A DNA stretch of 42,418 nt from Nanobdellati archaeon (GCA_014384375.1 JACNFY010000033.1:1-42418), one strand, 5' to 3'; shown: positions 1 to 8,539, numbered from the stretch's first letter. The notes: generated by a model not told the origin, from the letters alone. Numbers and translations are program-made.

Positions 1-6
1 AAAACC

Positions 7-38
7 AATCCCGCTAAGTTTAAATATTTAGCGGGATT
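7..38. repeat. Perfect 11-bp inverted repeat (hairpin) at the window edge
   Basis: Bases 7-17 (AATCCCGCTAA) are the exact reverse complement of 28-38 (TTAGCGGGATT), leaving a 10-nt AT-rich loop. The hairpin sits directly in front of an open frame (32-133) that looks like the missing 5' part of the next gene, and it contains the in-frame TAG (29-31) that closes that frame. It could be a terminator of an upstream gene, the edge of an insertion, or an end artefact if the window begins at a contig end. Confidence 0.7.
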
Positions 39-136
39 TCATACTTTATATACAACAAGAAATCAATTATCTTATTGAGCCACATCGAAAAGCGTTCCAC
101 CACGACGAAAGGGAAAGCATTCTCAGTATTGCCTTG

Positions 137-1042
137 ATGATAAGGAACAATGAAAACGTAGCCAAGATAATGAAAAGATTAAGAGAGCATCAGAAAAAGT
201 TCTTCTGGATATATAACAACTACAAATATTCCGACCCTATAAGCATTGAAACATTTTATGAAACTGCTTTGGAAACCTCAGACAAGGTCAAGAATATTCA
301 GGAGCGATTAGACCAAATAAGGTTTTATGAAGATATCCGAGAAAAAGAAAGGTCCAGCATTTTAGCAAATTTCAATTTTACAAAAGATGAAGAGAGAATC
401 CTGAAATGGTCTTCAATTCTTGCCTGGTGGCAGGACCAGAGAAAAAAAGCGAACTTGATAGCAGACTATTGGCTCAATGAATTCCTGAAAAAGATTGGCG
501 AGAGATACAATTATTCATTAATCGAGTTGCAACATACAGATTTTAATGAGATTCTTGGATTGCTTGAAGGAAAGAAGATTAGCAAATCAGTTATCAAAAC
601 AAGGATGAAGGAATGCTTCCACTATATTCTTCCTGATGGGAGCATCGGTTTAATTGAAGGCAAAGAAGCAACTAAGATTAAGAACAAGCTTTTAGTTACA
701 AAAGACGAGACCGATCTTTGGGAACTAAGAGGCTTATCAGGATCATTAGGCATCGCTCATGGAAAAGTCAGAATCATTAGGAATCCGAAAACAGAGAGTA
801 TCGAGAAAGGCGACATTCTTGTTGCAGGAATGACCAGACCTGATTACCTTCCTCTGATGAAAAAAGCTGCAGCTATTGTGACAGATGAAGGAGGAATTAC
901 TTGTCATGCAGCAATCATCGCCAGAGAACTTGGAATTCCTTGCGTAATTAGTACAAAAAAAGCAACTTCAATTCTTAGAGACGGACAAGAGGTAACTGTT
1001 AATGCAAATCATGGAATTGTAAGAATTCCAAAAGGAGAATGA
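137..1042 (+). CDS. PEP-utilising enzyme swivel-domain protein (probably 5'-truncated)
   Basis: Residues about 200-301 form the phosphohistidine swivel domain of PEP synthase and pyruvate phosphate dikinase: a GLSGSLGIAHGKV start, then TDEGGITCHAAIIARELG with the phospho-accepting His near residue 257, and a closing GIVRIPKG. The first 200 residues are helical and match the region that precedes this domain in PEP-synthase-like proteins (REHQKKFFWIYNNY). The ATP-grasp and PEP-binding domains are absent, so catalysis by this chain alone is unlikely; a phosphocarrier-like role is possible. The start is uncertain: ATG 137 directly follows a TTG at 134, but the frame is open back to 32 and reads protein-like (LIEPHRKAFHHDERESILSI), with no usable start codon. 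It converges on rpl37e with a 4-bp gap. Confidence 0.82.
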   Translation: MIRNNENVAKIMKRLREHQKKFFWIYNNYKYSDPISIETFYETALETSDKVKNIQERLDQIRFYEDIREKERSSILANFNFTKDEERILKWSSILAWWQDQRKKANLIADYWLNEFLKKIGERYNYSLIELQHTDFNEILGLLEGKKISKSVIKTRMKECFHYILPDGSIGLIEGKEATKIKNKLLVTKDETDLWELRGLSGSLGIAHGKVRIIRNPKTESIEKGDILVAGMTRPDYLPLMKKAAAIVTDEGGITCHAAIIARELGIPCVISTKKATSILRDGQEVTVNANHGIVRIPKGE

Positions 1043-1046
1043 GAAA

Positions 1047-1211
1047 TTATTTCTTCTGCCAGTTATAGTTTCTGGTTTTAGAACTCTTTCCATAACCGCA
1101 GGAACTACATCTCTTCTTCCTGACATGATAGGTTCTCTTTCCGCATCGTCTGCAGACTATATGGGTTTTCTTACCTGACTTTTTACCCATAGAAGGAGTT
1201 CCTTTACTCAT
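1047..1211 (-). CDS. rpl37e: Large ribosomal subunit protein eL37 (L37e)
   Basis: This 54-residue protein opens with [20 protein letters not shown] and carries the eL37 zinc ribbon in the pattern CxxC...CxxC: Cys20 and Cys23 in CRRC, Cys35 and Cys38 in CSSC. The [18 protein letters not shown] core is diagnostic. eL37 is a component of the archaeal and eukaryotic 50S/60S subunit that binds rRNA near the exit tunnel. It lies 10 bp downstream of the LSm gene on the same strand, an arrangement conserved in many archaea, so the two are probably co-transcribed from the promoter at about 1490. Length is slightly short but normal for the family. Confidence 0.95.
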   Translation of the reverse strand: MSKGTPSMGKKSGKKTHIVCRRCGKRTYHVRKKRCSSCGYGKSSKTRNYNWQKK

Positions 1212-1221
1212 TTTCTAATCC

Positions 1222-1446
1222 TCACTGCGGTGAGATTATCGTGATTGTGTCTCCTCTGATAAAGAGTGTCCCCAACTTTCTTTTCAGCTCTCCGTCAACG
1301 TATTCTTCTGCGTCATCAAGCACTGTGTTTATGTGTATATCGAAAGCCACTAGCTTACCAACGTATCGCTTGTTGTTCTTCAGCTCTACTATGACTTTAC
1401 TGTTCCTTGCCTTGTTTAACGCGTCTAAAGGTCTCAATGCTTCCAT
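1222..1446 (-). CDS. LSm/Sm-like RNA-binding protein (archaeal SmAP)
   Basis: The 74 residues contain both Sm motifs. Sm1 covers roughly residues 17-50 (VIVELKNNKRYVGKLVAFDIHINTVL, with the G and the DxHxN uridine-binding segment). Sm2 is LGTLFIRGDTITII near the C-terminus. The archaeal protein assembles as a heptameric ring that binds U-rich RNA and takes part in RNA processing and tRNA metabolism. ATG 1446 is preceded by a GGAGTG Shine-Dalgarno sequence (plus-strand 1454-1459) and a TATA box at 1490-1497, giving a short leader. It is the first gene of a two-gene operon with rpl37e, linking it to translation. Confidence 0.95.
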   Translation of the reverse strand: MEALRPLDALNKARNSKVIVELKNNKRYVGKLVAFDIHINTVLDDAEEYVDGELKRKLGTLFIRGDTITIISPQ

Positions 1447-1489
1447 AAAAAATCACTCCGTTATTTCTAGTTCGAGTATTTGTAATTGG

Positions 1490-1497
1490 TTTATAAA
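1490..1497 (-). promoter_or_regulatory. TATA box of the lsm-rpl37e operon
   Basis: TTTATAAA, about 47 nt before ATG 1446. It predicts a leader of about 20 nt that contains the GGAGTG ribosome-binding site. Confidence 0.55.
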
Positions 1498-1529
1498 AGT
1501 TTTGCTTTACTTAATTTAAAACCAAAAAA

Positions 1530-1537
1530 TTTATAAT
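1530..1537 (+). promoter_or_regulatory. TATA box, leaderless promoter
   Basis: TTTATAAT is centred about 26 nt before GTG 1560, so transcription should start at or next to the start codon. No Shine-Dalgarno sequence is present, which fits a leaderless mRNA for the three-gene surface-protein operon. Confidence 0.55.
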
Positions 1538-1559
1538 TCTATTATCCAATTTTTTCTAT

Positions 1560-2309
1560 GTGAGGAAAGCCCAAATAACAATATTTGCAACTCTTGGTCT
1601 TGTTTTGGTAATGATAGTTAGTTTGATTCTGTTCATGTTTAAGGATATCTCAACTAAGGATTTGGAAATACAACTAGATGATGATATTAAGTTTCAAAAG
1701 TATTATAAGATTGGAGAAACTTATCTAAAGTATTGCATTGATTTCCAACTAAGAGAGTTGTTAGATAACCTGTTTTCGAATGTGTTCATAGAGGTTTATG
1801 TAAATGATGGTCCAAGCGCTTATGTGAACGGAGAGTCCTTTGTTCTGGAGAATTATTTTAGTGGAGTAATGGATATATATGAAGGTCTTGCTCAGACAAT
1901 CGTTGAGAATTCTTACTGCTTGAACAATATTCCAAAGGAGATGCCTTTCCTGATTGTAAATGCATCCAACACACTAGTTGAATTCGATGTTTCTGATGCT
2001 TTGTTTGTCAGAACTTACCTGGATGCAACTGTTGAATACAAGGATATCATTGGCAGAATTGACAAGATCCAAAAGAACTACGGAGTGTTGTACGCAAGAG
2101 ATTTTAATCAAACCTTCAGACAAATAGTCGAATCATTCACATCCTGTGGTTCTGGCTTCTGTCTGCCAAATATCATGTTTTCAATGCCCCTGGAAATGAA
2201 GGTAAAAACTTCGAGAATAACAAATAATTTATACTATATAACCATAGAAAGAGATGGAACATTTATTGACAATCAAGAGATACAGCTAAACATGAGGGTT
2301 CACACATGA
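1560..2309 (+). CDS. Membrane-anchored surface protein with pilin-like N-terminus
   Basis: The family is not recognised. The 249-residue protein starts with MRKAQITIF followed by about 20 hydrophobic residues (to about 28), resembling archaeal class III (type IV pilin-like) signal peptides, where cleavage would fall just before the Gln. Similar RGQVTIF-type starts recur in DPANN archaeal surface proteins. The rest is soluble, with a few Cys residues (CIDFQ, YCLNN, SCGSGFC) that could form disulfides outside the cell. The start is GTG 1560: the ATG one base earlier is followed directly by TGA. It overlaps the next gene by 4 bp (ATGA), so the two are translationally coupled. Confidence 0.8.
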   Translation: MRKAQITIFATLGLVLVMIVSLILFMFKDISTKDLEIQLDDDIKFQKYYKIGETYLKYCIDFQLRELLDNLFSNVFIEVYVNDGPSAYVNGESFVLENYFSGVMDIYEGLAQTIVENSYCLNNIPKEMPFLIVNASNTLVEFDVSDALFVRTYLDATVEYKDIIGRIDKIQKNYGVLYARDFNQTFRQIVESFTSCGSGFCLPNIMFSMPLEMKVKTSRITNNLYYITIERDGTFIDNQEIQLNMRVHT

Positions 2310-2920
2310 AGAGATTGTTATTGTTCTGTTTGGTGTTATTAATAATTCCTTTTGCCAGTGCAGAGCTTGCCTATAAGTTTGATTTTGAAGAGAAAGATGG
2401 TGAATTAGTGGTTAATTTTGTTAATCTTGTCAATGTTGAGGATTATGAGATTGTCAGGCCTGTTATTGGCAAGTACTTGTTGGTTGCTGGTAATGGGACT
2501 TCTGATTATGAGTACTTGGATGGCGTGTTTTTCACTTTGCCAGCTGTGACTTTTGTTGCTTACTTGGATGAGGATGGTGAGTTCGCTGATTACACTGAGG
2601 AGAAGAATTCTACTGTTGTTTACCTACCCTATAATGAAGAGGTAAAGGAGTTCAAGGTTTTTATTGATAATGGTACTGAGGTGTTGAGTTTTCCAGCACC
2701 AGGTCAGGAAGCGGTTAAAACCCTGAGTGAGGAAATGGTTGAAGAGACTGTTGCTAAAGAGCTGCAGGATGATGAAGAAACAGCTGGAAAGTTAGATGTG
2801 AGCCCATCTTACAAAAGAAAACCTTGGCCAATTGTGACGATTATAATAGCTGTTCTAATAATAATAGCTGTGTATTTACTTAAGAAGAAATTTGAACAAA
2901 AAGATAATGAAGAGAATTAG
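2306..2920 (+). CDS. Secreted protein with C-terminal membrane anchor
   Basis: No family is recognised. Residues 1-19 form a Sec signal peptide (MKRLLLFCLVLLIIPFASA), followed by a beta-rich, acidic ectodomain of about 150 residues. Residues about 172-193 (PIVTIIIAVLIIIAVYLL) form a transmembrane helix with a positive cytoplasmic tail. The layout is that of a type I membrane protein displayed on the cell surface. It overlaps the upstream gene by 4 bp and the downstream giant protein by 14 bp, so the three exported proteins probably act together. Confidence 0.85.
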   Translation: MKRLLLFCLVLLIIPFASAELAYKFDFEEKDGELVVNFVNLVNVEDYEIVRPVIGKYLLVAGNGTSDYEYLDGVFFTLPAVTFVAYLDEDGEFADYTEEKNSTVVYLPYNEEVKEFKVFIDNGTEVLSFPAPGQEAVKTLSEEMVEETVAKELQDDEETAGKLDVSPSYKRKPWPIVTIIIAVLIIIAVYLLKKKFEQKDNEEN

Positions 2921-5900
2921 AACTATTAAATTATTAGGAATTATTTTTTTATTATTAACTCTAGCTAGCGCTGTTTCTACCAGTAGCGAGTCCGAAGTCT
3001 TCATTGAAGAGCTAAACTTCACAATGGACTATTTAAATCCTGAACATTACAACGAAGAAACTTTTCCTTACTGGGATTATAATCATAAGTTTTTCAACTA
3101 TGAGCTTATACCAGAAGAGTTATATACGAATCTTCCCTATGATTCTGAAGAGCTAGATTATTCCAGGATTAATTATAACAAGTTCTTACGAACAGCACAA
3201 CAATCATCAAATGAGAATATTCAAAGAATAAATTTTAAAAAGTTATTTTATGATTTTGGTTGTAAATCTTGCTTCATTTTAGAAAATAAAGGTCAATATT
3301 CTGGTTTGAATGAAAGATTGTTAGAGCCTCAATTAATGGGTGCTGAAATAAATCCTATAGATATTAAGCAATTAAGATTCTTAGAGATGACTGGAGAAAT
3401 CTATTTATCTTATGGTGATGAACACTTGTTCAAATTAACAAGCCTGGCTGATATTGATGCAGCAAACACAATTTACTTTTTTGAAGCAAAATTAAAAGGA
3501 AACAAATATTTCTCTCTGTTTCTAAAAGGAGACTCTAATAATTCAATTACTTTTCTAAAAAACATAAACAATATAATATTATCAGCAGATTTAGACAAAA
3601 ACTTTTTTTCTGAATTTAATCTTGACTTTCCTGAAGGATTGACAATAACAACACCTATATTAATAGAGAATAATAAAGACTCAAATAATGCTAAGTTATT
3701 ATTGCTACCAACAAAAGAACAAGAACTTGTTAATCCAGATACTGAAACAAACATGTTTTTTGAGTATAATAAGTTATCTAATTATTTAAAACTGTCATGC
3801 TTGTATCCTGATTGTGAATTTCTTGAGTTAACTAATGATTTCTTTAGTGTGAACAATGGTGTTTTAAAAATAAAACCTACAGGGAACGCGTTATTAAAAA
3901 AAACAAGATTCAACGGTTTACCGAGCTTTTTTGCTTTTGAAATAAACTCTAAAGAGGAGTATCTAATAACTGTTGATGCCTCAGATATTTCATTGTTTGA
4001 TGTAAGCGCTGATTCTGGAGAGGTTTACATAATACAAAAAGGTTTAAAGTCGAATAATCTGATAACATATTATATTTCAAACTCTAAATTAAAATTTGAA
4101 AATAATTCAGACAAGTTTAATTTAGAAAAATACACTATGACTTTTCCAACGATAGCGATTATTGGAAAAAACACTAAGAATGTTTTAAGTTTTAAAGATG
4201 AAGAATTATTATTCTCTCCTTTTGTTAATGTTGAATCTGAGTTTTCACAGGGAAAATCAAATGATGAGATACAAAAAAGTTTACATGAGAATTATCGTTC
4301 ATTTATAGTTGCAGATAAAGAATATTTTACTCTTCTTGAAGAGCTGGGTTATAATTTCATAAATTTTGAAAGTCTTAGTAATGAAGACATATTGAAACTT
4401 AGAAACGGTCTGGCGTTATTGCCTTGGACTTATAAAGAATTTTTAAAAACCATAGAATACGGTGTTGATGCATGTCCTGGAGCTACTACTGCTTGTGTTC
4501 AACAAGCAAGTTCTAAAATGTGGATTTCACCACATTATTTTTCAATGAGTGGTTCTGAAGATATGCGACCGGTTTATGATCCTGGAATTGTCTTGGTGCA
4601 TGAAGGCGCGCACTTGTATCATTTTTATCTTGATGCAATAGCAGAATATGACTTGTTTTACACTAATCCTTTTTTGACATTTCCAGGCTTTGCAAAAGCA
4701 CAACAAAATTTTGATAGTTTTTTTCAATTAGTTAAACAAGTTGGATCCCCATCTGAAATAATTGCTGAATTGCATACAGACCATGTAGAGTACTGCTTTG
4801 AATCGGTTAGAGGAAAGTATTTGGCAGGATTTTATGCTGATGAAACAGGAATACCCTACGAAATAATACCTTATCCCCAAAGTTGTATTGAGAAATATGG
4901 TTGTAAAAACGTGTTTGAAGATGTTGCAACAATTATACAAGCAGCGTATAATATCAATTTATACAGGGAAGAACACGAAAAGGATGCACTCTTAGATTAC
5001 AATGTAGGACTTCTTGCAAATGGGCGTTATCGAGACTTAAGCAAGAGGTTAAGTCCGCCTAGTAGTAGGGTCTTTGTAAGAACACCTTCTGGAGGGTTTT
5101 CTATCCCAAGACTCAGTTTTAACGATTATATTCCTTTTCCAGATGCTCGCTTTTTAGGAATAGAATTCCGCGGCTGTAAGGATACAAAACCAATAGGCTA
5201 TGCTCCTTGGTTAGATGCAAAAATAGAATATTTATGGCGTATGGGCTTTATGCCAGAGTGGATTGCTAATGGTTTAACAGATATTGGTTTTAGAACATAC
5301 GCTCAGAATCATTTTGAAGAAGACTTTGATATAATGAGAACTCAAGAAGACAAAAAAGAATCCTTTCTTCACAAACTATTAACTAAGAAGAGAGAAGCAA
5401 AAAAAGAATCAGAACCCTTATTTGATAAATTATCAACCAACAACATGATAACGATAAGGGATTATTTCATTAAAAATATCGAGTCAGAAAAGCTGGGTGT
5501 AACCTCTCAAGAGTATGTTGATTCTGCATTATTAGCTGCAATCATATTAACAGACTTGGAAAACTATATAGGCTTAGAAAATAGTGGCATATTGCCTGAA
5601 TACAAACAAGATGTCGCAGTTCAAGGAGATCTATCAAATTTTGATTTAGCAAGATGGATAGAGAATACTTACTTGAAAACTTTAAGCACTCGAGAAAAAC
5701 GTCAGAGATTTGAAAATACAGAAATAAAACAAGGAACATTCAAAAAATATTCTGGAAAATCAACACCTGAAGAATTAATTGATGGCTTAAAAAAAGATGG
5801 AAGATCATTTAAGCAAATTGATATAAATTCGGAAAGAATAGAGTGTAATGATTTTATCTTACTAAATAACATTGAAGAGTTATCTTCAGAAACAGGGTTA

Positions 5901-6569
5901 GATGGGATGGAAGGATTTATACCCTCAATCCAGGAAACCTGTTTTTTGCTATTCCCACTATATAACAGACATACTGATGAAGAAATAGGCTTTAAAATAA
6001 GCGGGGAAAAATTACTGAATATTTTATCCTGGAGACAAAAGCATTACACTGATAGTTTAAATCAAAACATAAGGCAAGTACAAGTTGAAGATCAGAGATA
6101 TGTAAAACATTACTATATTGAACTATACCCACAATTGTATTATCTTGGAGAGGTAATGGATTTACAAAACTTAGTTGACACCGTACAAGACTCCTCTCAC
6201 GACGTTATTTCATTAGCAGAACTGTTTGCAGACGCACTTTCGCCTTCATTACTACAGCCTGATTACAATAATCTATTTGGACAAAAAAATTATATAATCG
6301 AATTCTCAATAAAAACAAAAGACCTTGCATACTTAGAGTTGGCTTACGAGTTGTGGTTGTTGCAGGAATATTTAGAAGAGGAAGTTGGAGAGTTGAATAT
6401 TGAGTTTTTAGGTAACCTGTATAAGAATGGTTTCCCTGCAAGCGCAAAGTATAAAGACCCGAGCATTGAAGATATGACTGATTCAATCTCTTGGTTCAAA
6501 GACGAGAGCTATGGTAAAGTGCTTGAAGAAAACTACAATTATTTAGAAAAGAAACTTGACTTTGACTAG
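2907..6569 (+). CDS. Large secreted protein with HEGAH motif, putative zinc metallopeptidase
   Basis: The 1,220-residue protein begins with a signal peptide (MKRIRTIKLLGIIFLLLTLA). I chose ATG 2907 over the in-frame TTG 2892 because it gives a standard signal sequence. The first ~450 residues look beta-rich and hydrophilic, as in ectodomains. Residues 565-569 are HEGAH in the context IVLVHEGAHLYHF, a match to the HExxH zinc site. Glu621 or His623 in AELHTDH about 52 residues downstream could supply the third ligand, as in gluzincins. Cys pairs (GCKSC, CPGATTAC) suggest disulfides. The remaining ~550 residues are helical with no recognised domain. It ends an operon with two other exported proteins. 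The peptidase assignment rests on one motif and is tentative. Confidence 0.75.
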   Translation: MKRIRTIKLLGIIFLLLTLASAVSTSSESEVFIEELNFTMDYLNPEHYNEETFPYWDYNHKFFNYELIPEELYTNLPYDSEELDYSRINYNKFLRTAQQSSNENIQRINFKKLFYDFGCKSCFILENKGQYSGLNERLLEPQLMGAEINPIDIKQLRFLEMTGEIYLSYGDEHLFKLTSLADIDAANTIYFFEAKLKGNKYFSLFLKGDSNNSITFLKNINNIILSADLDKNFFSEFNLDFPEGLTITTPILIENNKDSNNAKLLLLPTKEQELVNPDTETNMFFEYNKLSNYLKLSCLYPDCEFLELTNDFFSVNNGVLKIKPTGNALLKKTRFNGLPSFFAFEINSKEEYLITVDASDISLFDVSADSGEVYIIQKGLKSNNLITYYISNSKLKFENNSDKFNLEKYTMTFPTIAIIGKNTKNVLSFKDEELLFSPFVNVESEFSQGKSNDEIQKSLHENYRSFIVADKEYFTLLEELGYNFINFESLSNEDILKLRNGLALLPWTYKEFLKTIEYGVDACPGATTACVQQASSKMWISPHYFSMSGSEDMRPVYDPGIVLVHEGAHLYHFYLDAIAEYDLFYTNPFLTFPGFAKAQQNFDSFFQLVKQVGSPSEIIAELHTDHVEYCFESVRGKYLAGFYADETGIPYEIIPYPQSCIEKYGCKNVFEDVATIIQAAYNINLYREEHEKDALLDYNVGLLANGRYRDLSKRLSPPSSRVFVRTPSGGFSIPRLSFNDYIPFPDARFLGIEFRGCKDTKPIGYAPWLDAKIEYLWRMGFMPEWIANGLTDIGFRTYAQNHFEEDFDIMRTQEDKKESFLHKLLTKKREAKKESEPLFDKLSTNNMITIRDYFIKNIESEKLGVTSQEYVDSALLAAIILTDLENYIGLENSGILPEYKQDVAVQGDLSNFDLARWIENTYLKTLSTREKRQRFENTEIKQGTFKKYSGKSTPEELIDGLKKDGRSFKQIDINSERIECNDFILLNNIEELSSETGLDGMEGFIPSIQETCFLLFPLYNRHTDEEIGFKISGEKLLNILSWRQKHYTDSLNQNIRQVQVEDQRYVKHYYIELYPQLYYLGEVMDLQNLVDTVQDSSHDVISLAELFADALSPSLLQPDYNNLFGQKNYIIEFSIKTKDLAYLELAYELWLLQEYLEEEVGELNIEFLGNLYKNGFPASAKYKDPSIEDMTDSISWFKDESYGKVLEENYNYLEKKLDFD

Positions 6570-6598
6570 TCTGGTGAAGATTGATTTGAACGATTCTC

Positions 6599-7225
6599 TT
6601 AATTCCACTTCGTTGGGAATGGCACTCTCTGTTTTGTCTTCTGTCTGATCATGTATTCTGAGTCTCCTGGGTAGAGGTTGTGGAGTACTTCGTGCATCAG
6701 TACTTCTTCAAAGTCATTACCATACAACCCTTCTAGTACCTCTATCATTCCTGTGCCTGGCCATGTCCTTCCCAACACACTTATGCCCAAAGCATACTGT
6801 GGCACTCTTCTAACTGCTATGTTCGACGGGATGAAGAAGTATTTTGTGGAATCTGTCTGTATAGAATATATATCTCCTGGTTTTGATGAGTAAGAATTAT
6901 AGTATATATATTTTACATGCTTTCGTTCTTTCTTGATTTCGCTCTCTTTTTCTTTCTGTATCTTCATAAGGTCTGAGAACAACTGTTGGTTTATCCAAGA
7001 GAAATCTTCCTCGACATTCTCTTCCTTTCTCTCTTCCTGAATCTCCTCTACATCCTCTTTCTTCTCTTCAATACTCTTTGCTGCAAGCTTTATTATTAAG
7101 TCGAGCTTCGAATCTTTTTCAGTTTTCTTCTTTGGGAGCTTAATCAGGTATTTATCTCCGAGTTTCGTGTCCCAGTATCTTATTATTTGTTTTATTCTAT
7201 TCTGAACACTGCTGGTTGTATCCAT
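6599..7225 (-). CDS. Putative zinc-dependent peptidase (HEVLH motif)
   Basis: From ATG 7225 the protein has 208 residues. The N-terminal half is charged and helical, probably coiled-coil (about residues 40-100, rich in Glu and Lys). The C-terminal half carries MHEVLHNLYPGDSEY with His178, Glu179 and His182. Asp188 falls at the spacing of the third ligand in HExxHxxxxxD metallopeptidases. There is no signal peptide, so it should act in the cytosol. The start overlaps the upstream regulator gene by 34 bp; in-frame ATGs at 7237 and 7246 would lengthen the overlap. It is the last gene of a three-gene operon. The active-site motif is clear, but family and substrate are unknown. Confidence 0.75.
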   Translation of the reverse strand: MDTTSSVQNRIKQIIRYWDTKLGDKYLIKLPKKKTEKDSKLDLIIKLAAKSIEEKKEDVEEIQEERKEENVEEDFSWINQQLFSDLMKIQKEKESEIKKERKHVKYIYYNSYSSKPGDIYSIQTDSTKYFFIPSNIAVRRVPQYALGISVLGRTWPGTGMIEVLEGLYGNDFEEVLMHEVLHNLYPGDSEYMIRQKTKQRVPFPTKWN

Positions 7226-7467
7226 TCTTTCTTGCATCTCGGACATTTTGACGGTTTTTTTATCTTGCTCCTCTCTTTGAATACAAAGCCACAATTCTTG
7301 CATTCTGCGTGTCTTCTCTTCAGTTTCTTTGGTCTTATGCTCTTCTCTACATGCTCTATGTCTTCCAGAATTTCTTTTAAATCCACGCAGAATTTGTTTG
7401 CTATGCTCTGTAGTGACAATTCTCTTTCTTCAAGAAGTTTTATTATTTCTTCACGACGAGTTGGCAT
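7192..7467 (-). CDS. HTH and zinc-ribbon transcriptional regulator
   Basis: The 91-residue protein has an N-terminal helix-turn-helix (about residues 1-40, with REEIIKLLEERELSLQSIA) and a C-terminal zinc ribbon (CKNCGF at about 56-61, CPRCKKEW at about 75-82). This architecture matches the archaeal family of predicted regulators with HTH fused to Zn-ribbon (COG3357-like). It starts 2 bp after the EF-Tu-like gene and overlaps the metallopeptidase gene. What it regulates cannot be read from the sequence; autoregulation of the operon is a plausible guess. Confidence 0.85.
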   Translation of the reverse strand: MPTRREEIIKLLEERELSLQSIANKFCVDLKEILEDIEHVEKSIRPKKLKRRHAECKNCGFVFKERSKIKKPSKCPRCKKEWIQPAVFRIE

Positions 7468-7469
7468 GT

Positions 7470-7724
7470 TTACTCGGTAATCTTAAAAACCTTATCTTGC
7501 TCTCTCACGTGCTCCTTGACTTTCAAGCCAATGCTCTGTCCCTTCTTAGCCTCTTCTATCTTCTCATGTTCTATCTGCAAAGACTGCACTTTCTGCGTAA
7601 AGTCACTGGTAGCACCTTTTATGTGTATTGTATCCCCTGTTTTTAGGGTTCCTTTTGTTATCTCTACCACTCCAACACTTATATTTGTGAAATAGTGTGT
7701 TACAACACCTATTTCTTTTTCCAT
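7470..7724 (-). CDS. Stand-alone EF-Tu domain-2-like protein
   Basis: The 84 residues correspond to the beta-barrel domain 2 of translational GTPases (IGVVTHYFTNISVGVVEI, then LKTGDTIHIKG and GQSIGLKV), with no GTPase domain. Small proteins like this are annotated in archaea and bacteria as translation elongation factor-like; their role is not established. ATG 7724 follows a GGGGGTGG Shine-Dalgarno-like stretch. It is the first gene of the operon with the HTH/zinc-ribbon regulator and the HEVLH protein. Confidence 0.85.
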   Translation of the reverse strand: MEKEIGVVTHYFTNISVGVVEITKGTLKTGDTIHIKGATSDFTQKVQSLQIEHEKIEEAKKGQSIGLKVKEHVREQDKVFKITE

Positions 7725-7757
7725 TTTACCACCCCCACTTATTCACATCTAATAAAG

Positions 7758-7765
7758 TTTATAAA
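7758..7765 (+). promoter_or_regulatory. TATA box, leaderless promoter of the SAM hydrolase gene
   Basis: TTTATAAA is centred about 27 nt before ATG 7789. No Shine-Dalgarno sequence lies between them. Confidence 0.55.
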
Positions 7766-7788
7766 TTTACTGGTTTTCAACGGTTTTC

Positions 7789-8499
7789 ATGATAGTAATC
7801 CTTACTGATTTTGGGGATGATGAGTATGTCGGGGTTATGAAAGGAGTTATACTTAGTATATATGACAAATCCGATATTATTGACCTCTTTCATCATGTAA
7901 AGCCACAGTGTGTCAAGGAAGGAGCTTGGATTCTGTATAATAACTACAAGCTTTTTCCTCATGGAAGTATTTTCTTGTGCGTTGTAGATCCTGGTGTTGG
8001 TGGTGACAGGCAAGCAGTAGTTGTCAAGACTAAGAACCACTATTTTGTCGGACCTGATAATGGCTTGATGTTCCCTGCTGCTATGGATGATGGTGTTGAA
8101 AAAATTGTAAAGCTTGACACAAAGCAAGCGTCTAAGACTTTCCATGGCAGAGATGTGTTTGCAAAAGCTGCTGTGTTGTTGGAGAAAGGAGAAGATGTAG
8201 AAGGTGAAGAAACTGTTTTGAAAGAAAGATTGAAGTTCGATGAAAAAGGAGAGGTTGTTAGGATTGATGGTTTCGAAAATATTATTACTAATTTGAAAAA
8301 ATTAAATAAAAATAACTATAATACTATTATTAATAAAAAAAATCTAGAATTAAAATTATATAATACTTATTCTGAAGCGCCTAACGATGAATTATTCTTA
8401 ATTATTGGAAGTTGTAATACTTTGGAAATATCTATGAAGAATGGTCGCGCTACTGACAAGTTGAAAGTTGAGGTTGGTGACAAGATTAGGATTAGATAA
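7789..8499 (+). CDS. S-adenosyl-L-methionine hydrolase (adenosine-forming), DUF62 family
   Basis: The 236-residue protein has the DUF62/SAM hydroxide adenosyltransferase signature: TDFGDDEYVGVMKG at the N-terminus with the conserved Asp, VVDPGVGGDRQA at about 67-78 and VGPDNGLMFPA near residue 87. A C-terminal beta-barrel ends in VGDKIRIR. Archaeal members hydrolyse SAM to adenosine and methionine, with water in place of the halide used by fluorinase and chlorinase relatives. Length is a little below the usual ~255. Bases 8280-8350 are locally very AT-rich, encoding NLKKLNKNNYNTIINKKN, a probable linker insert. A MazG gene follows about 40 bp downstream. Confidence 0.92.
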   Translation: MIVILTDFGDDEYVGVMKGVILSIYDKSDIIDLFHHVKPQCVKEGAWILYNNYKLFPHGSIFLCVVDPGVGGDRQAVVVKTKNHYFVGPDNGLMFPAAMDDGVEKIVKLDTKQASKTFHGRDVFAKAAVLLEKGEDVEGEETVLKERLKFDEKGEVVRIDGFENIITNLKKLNKNNYNTIINKKNLELKLYNTYSEAPNDELFLIIGSCNTLEISMKNGRATDKLKVEVGDKIRIR

Positions 8500-8539
8500 T
8501 TTTTTATAATAATCACTATTCAAAGCTTTGGAGGATATT

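Noticed and set aside
1241-1519. 92-codon plus-strand frame over the LSm gene
   Set aside because: It lies antisense to a clear LSm gene and its promoter and has Ser-rich content typical of a complement frame.
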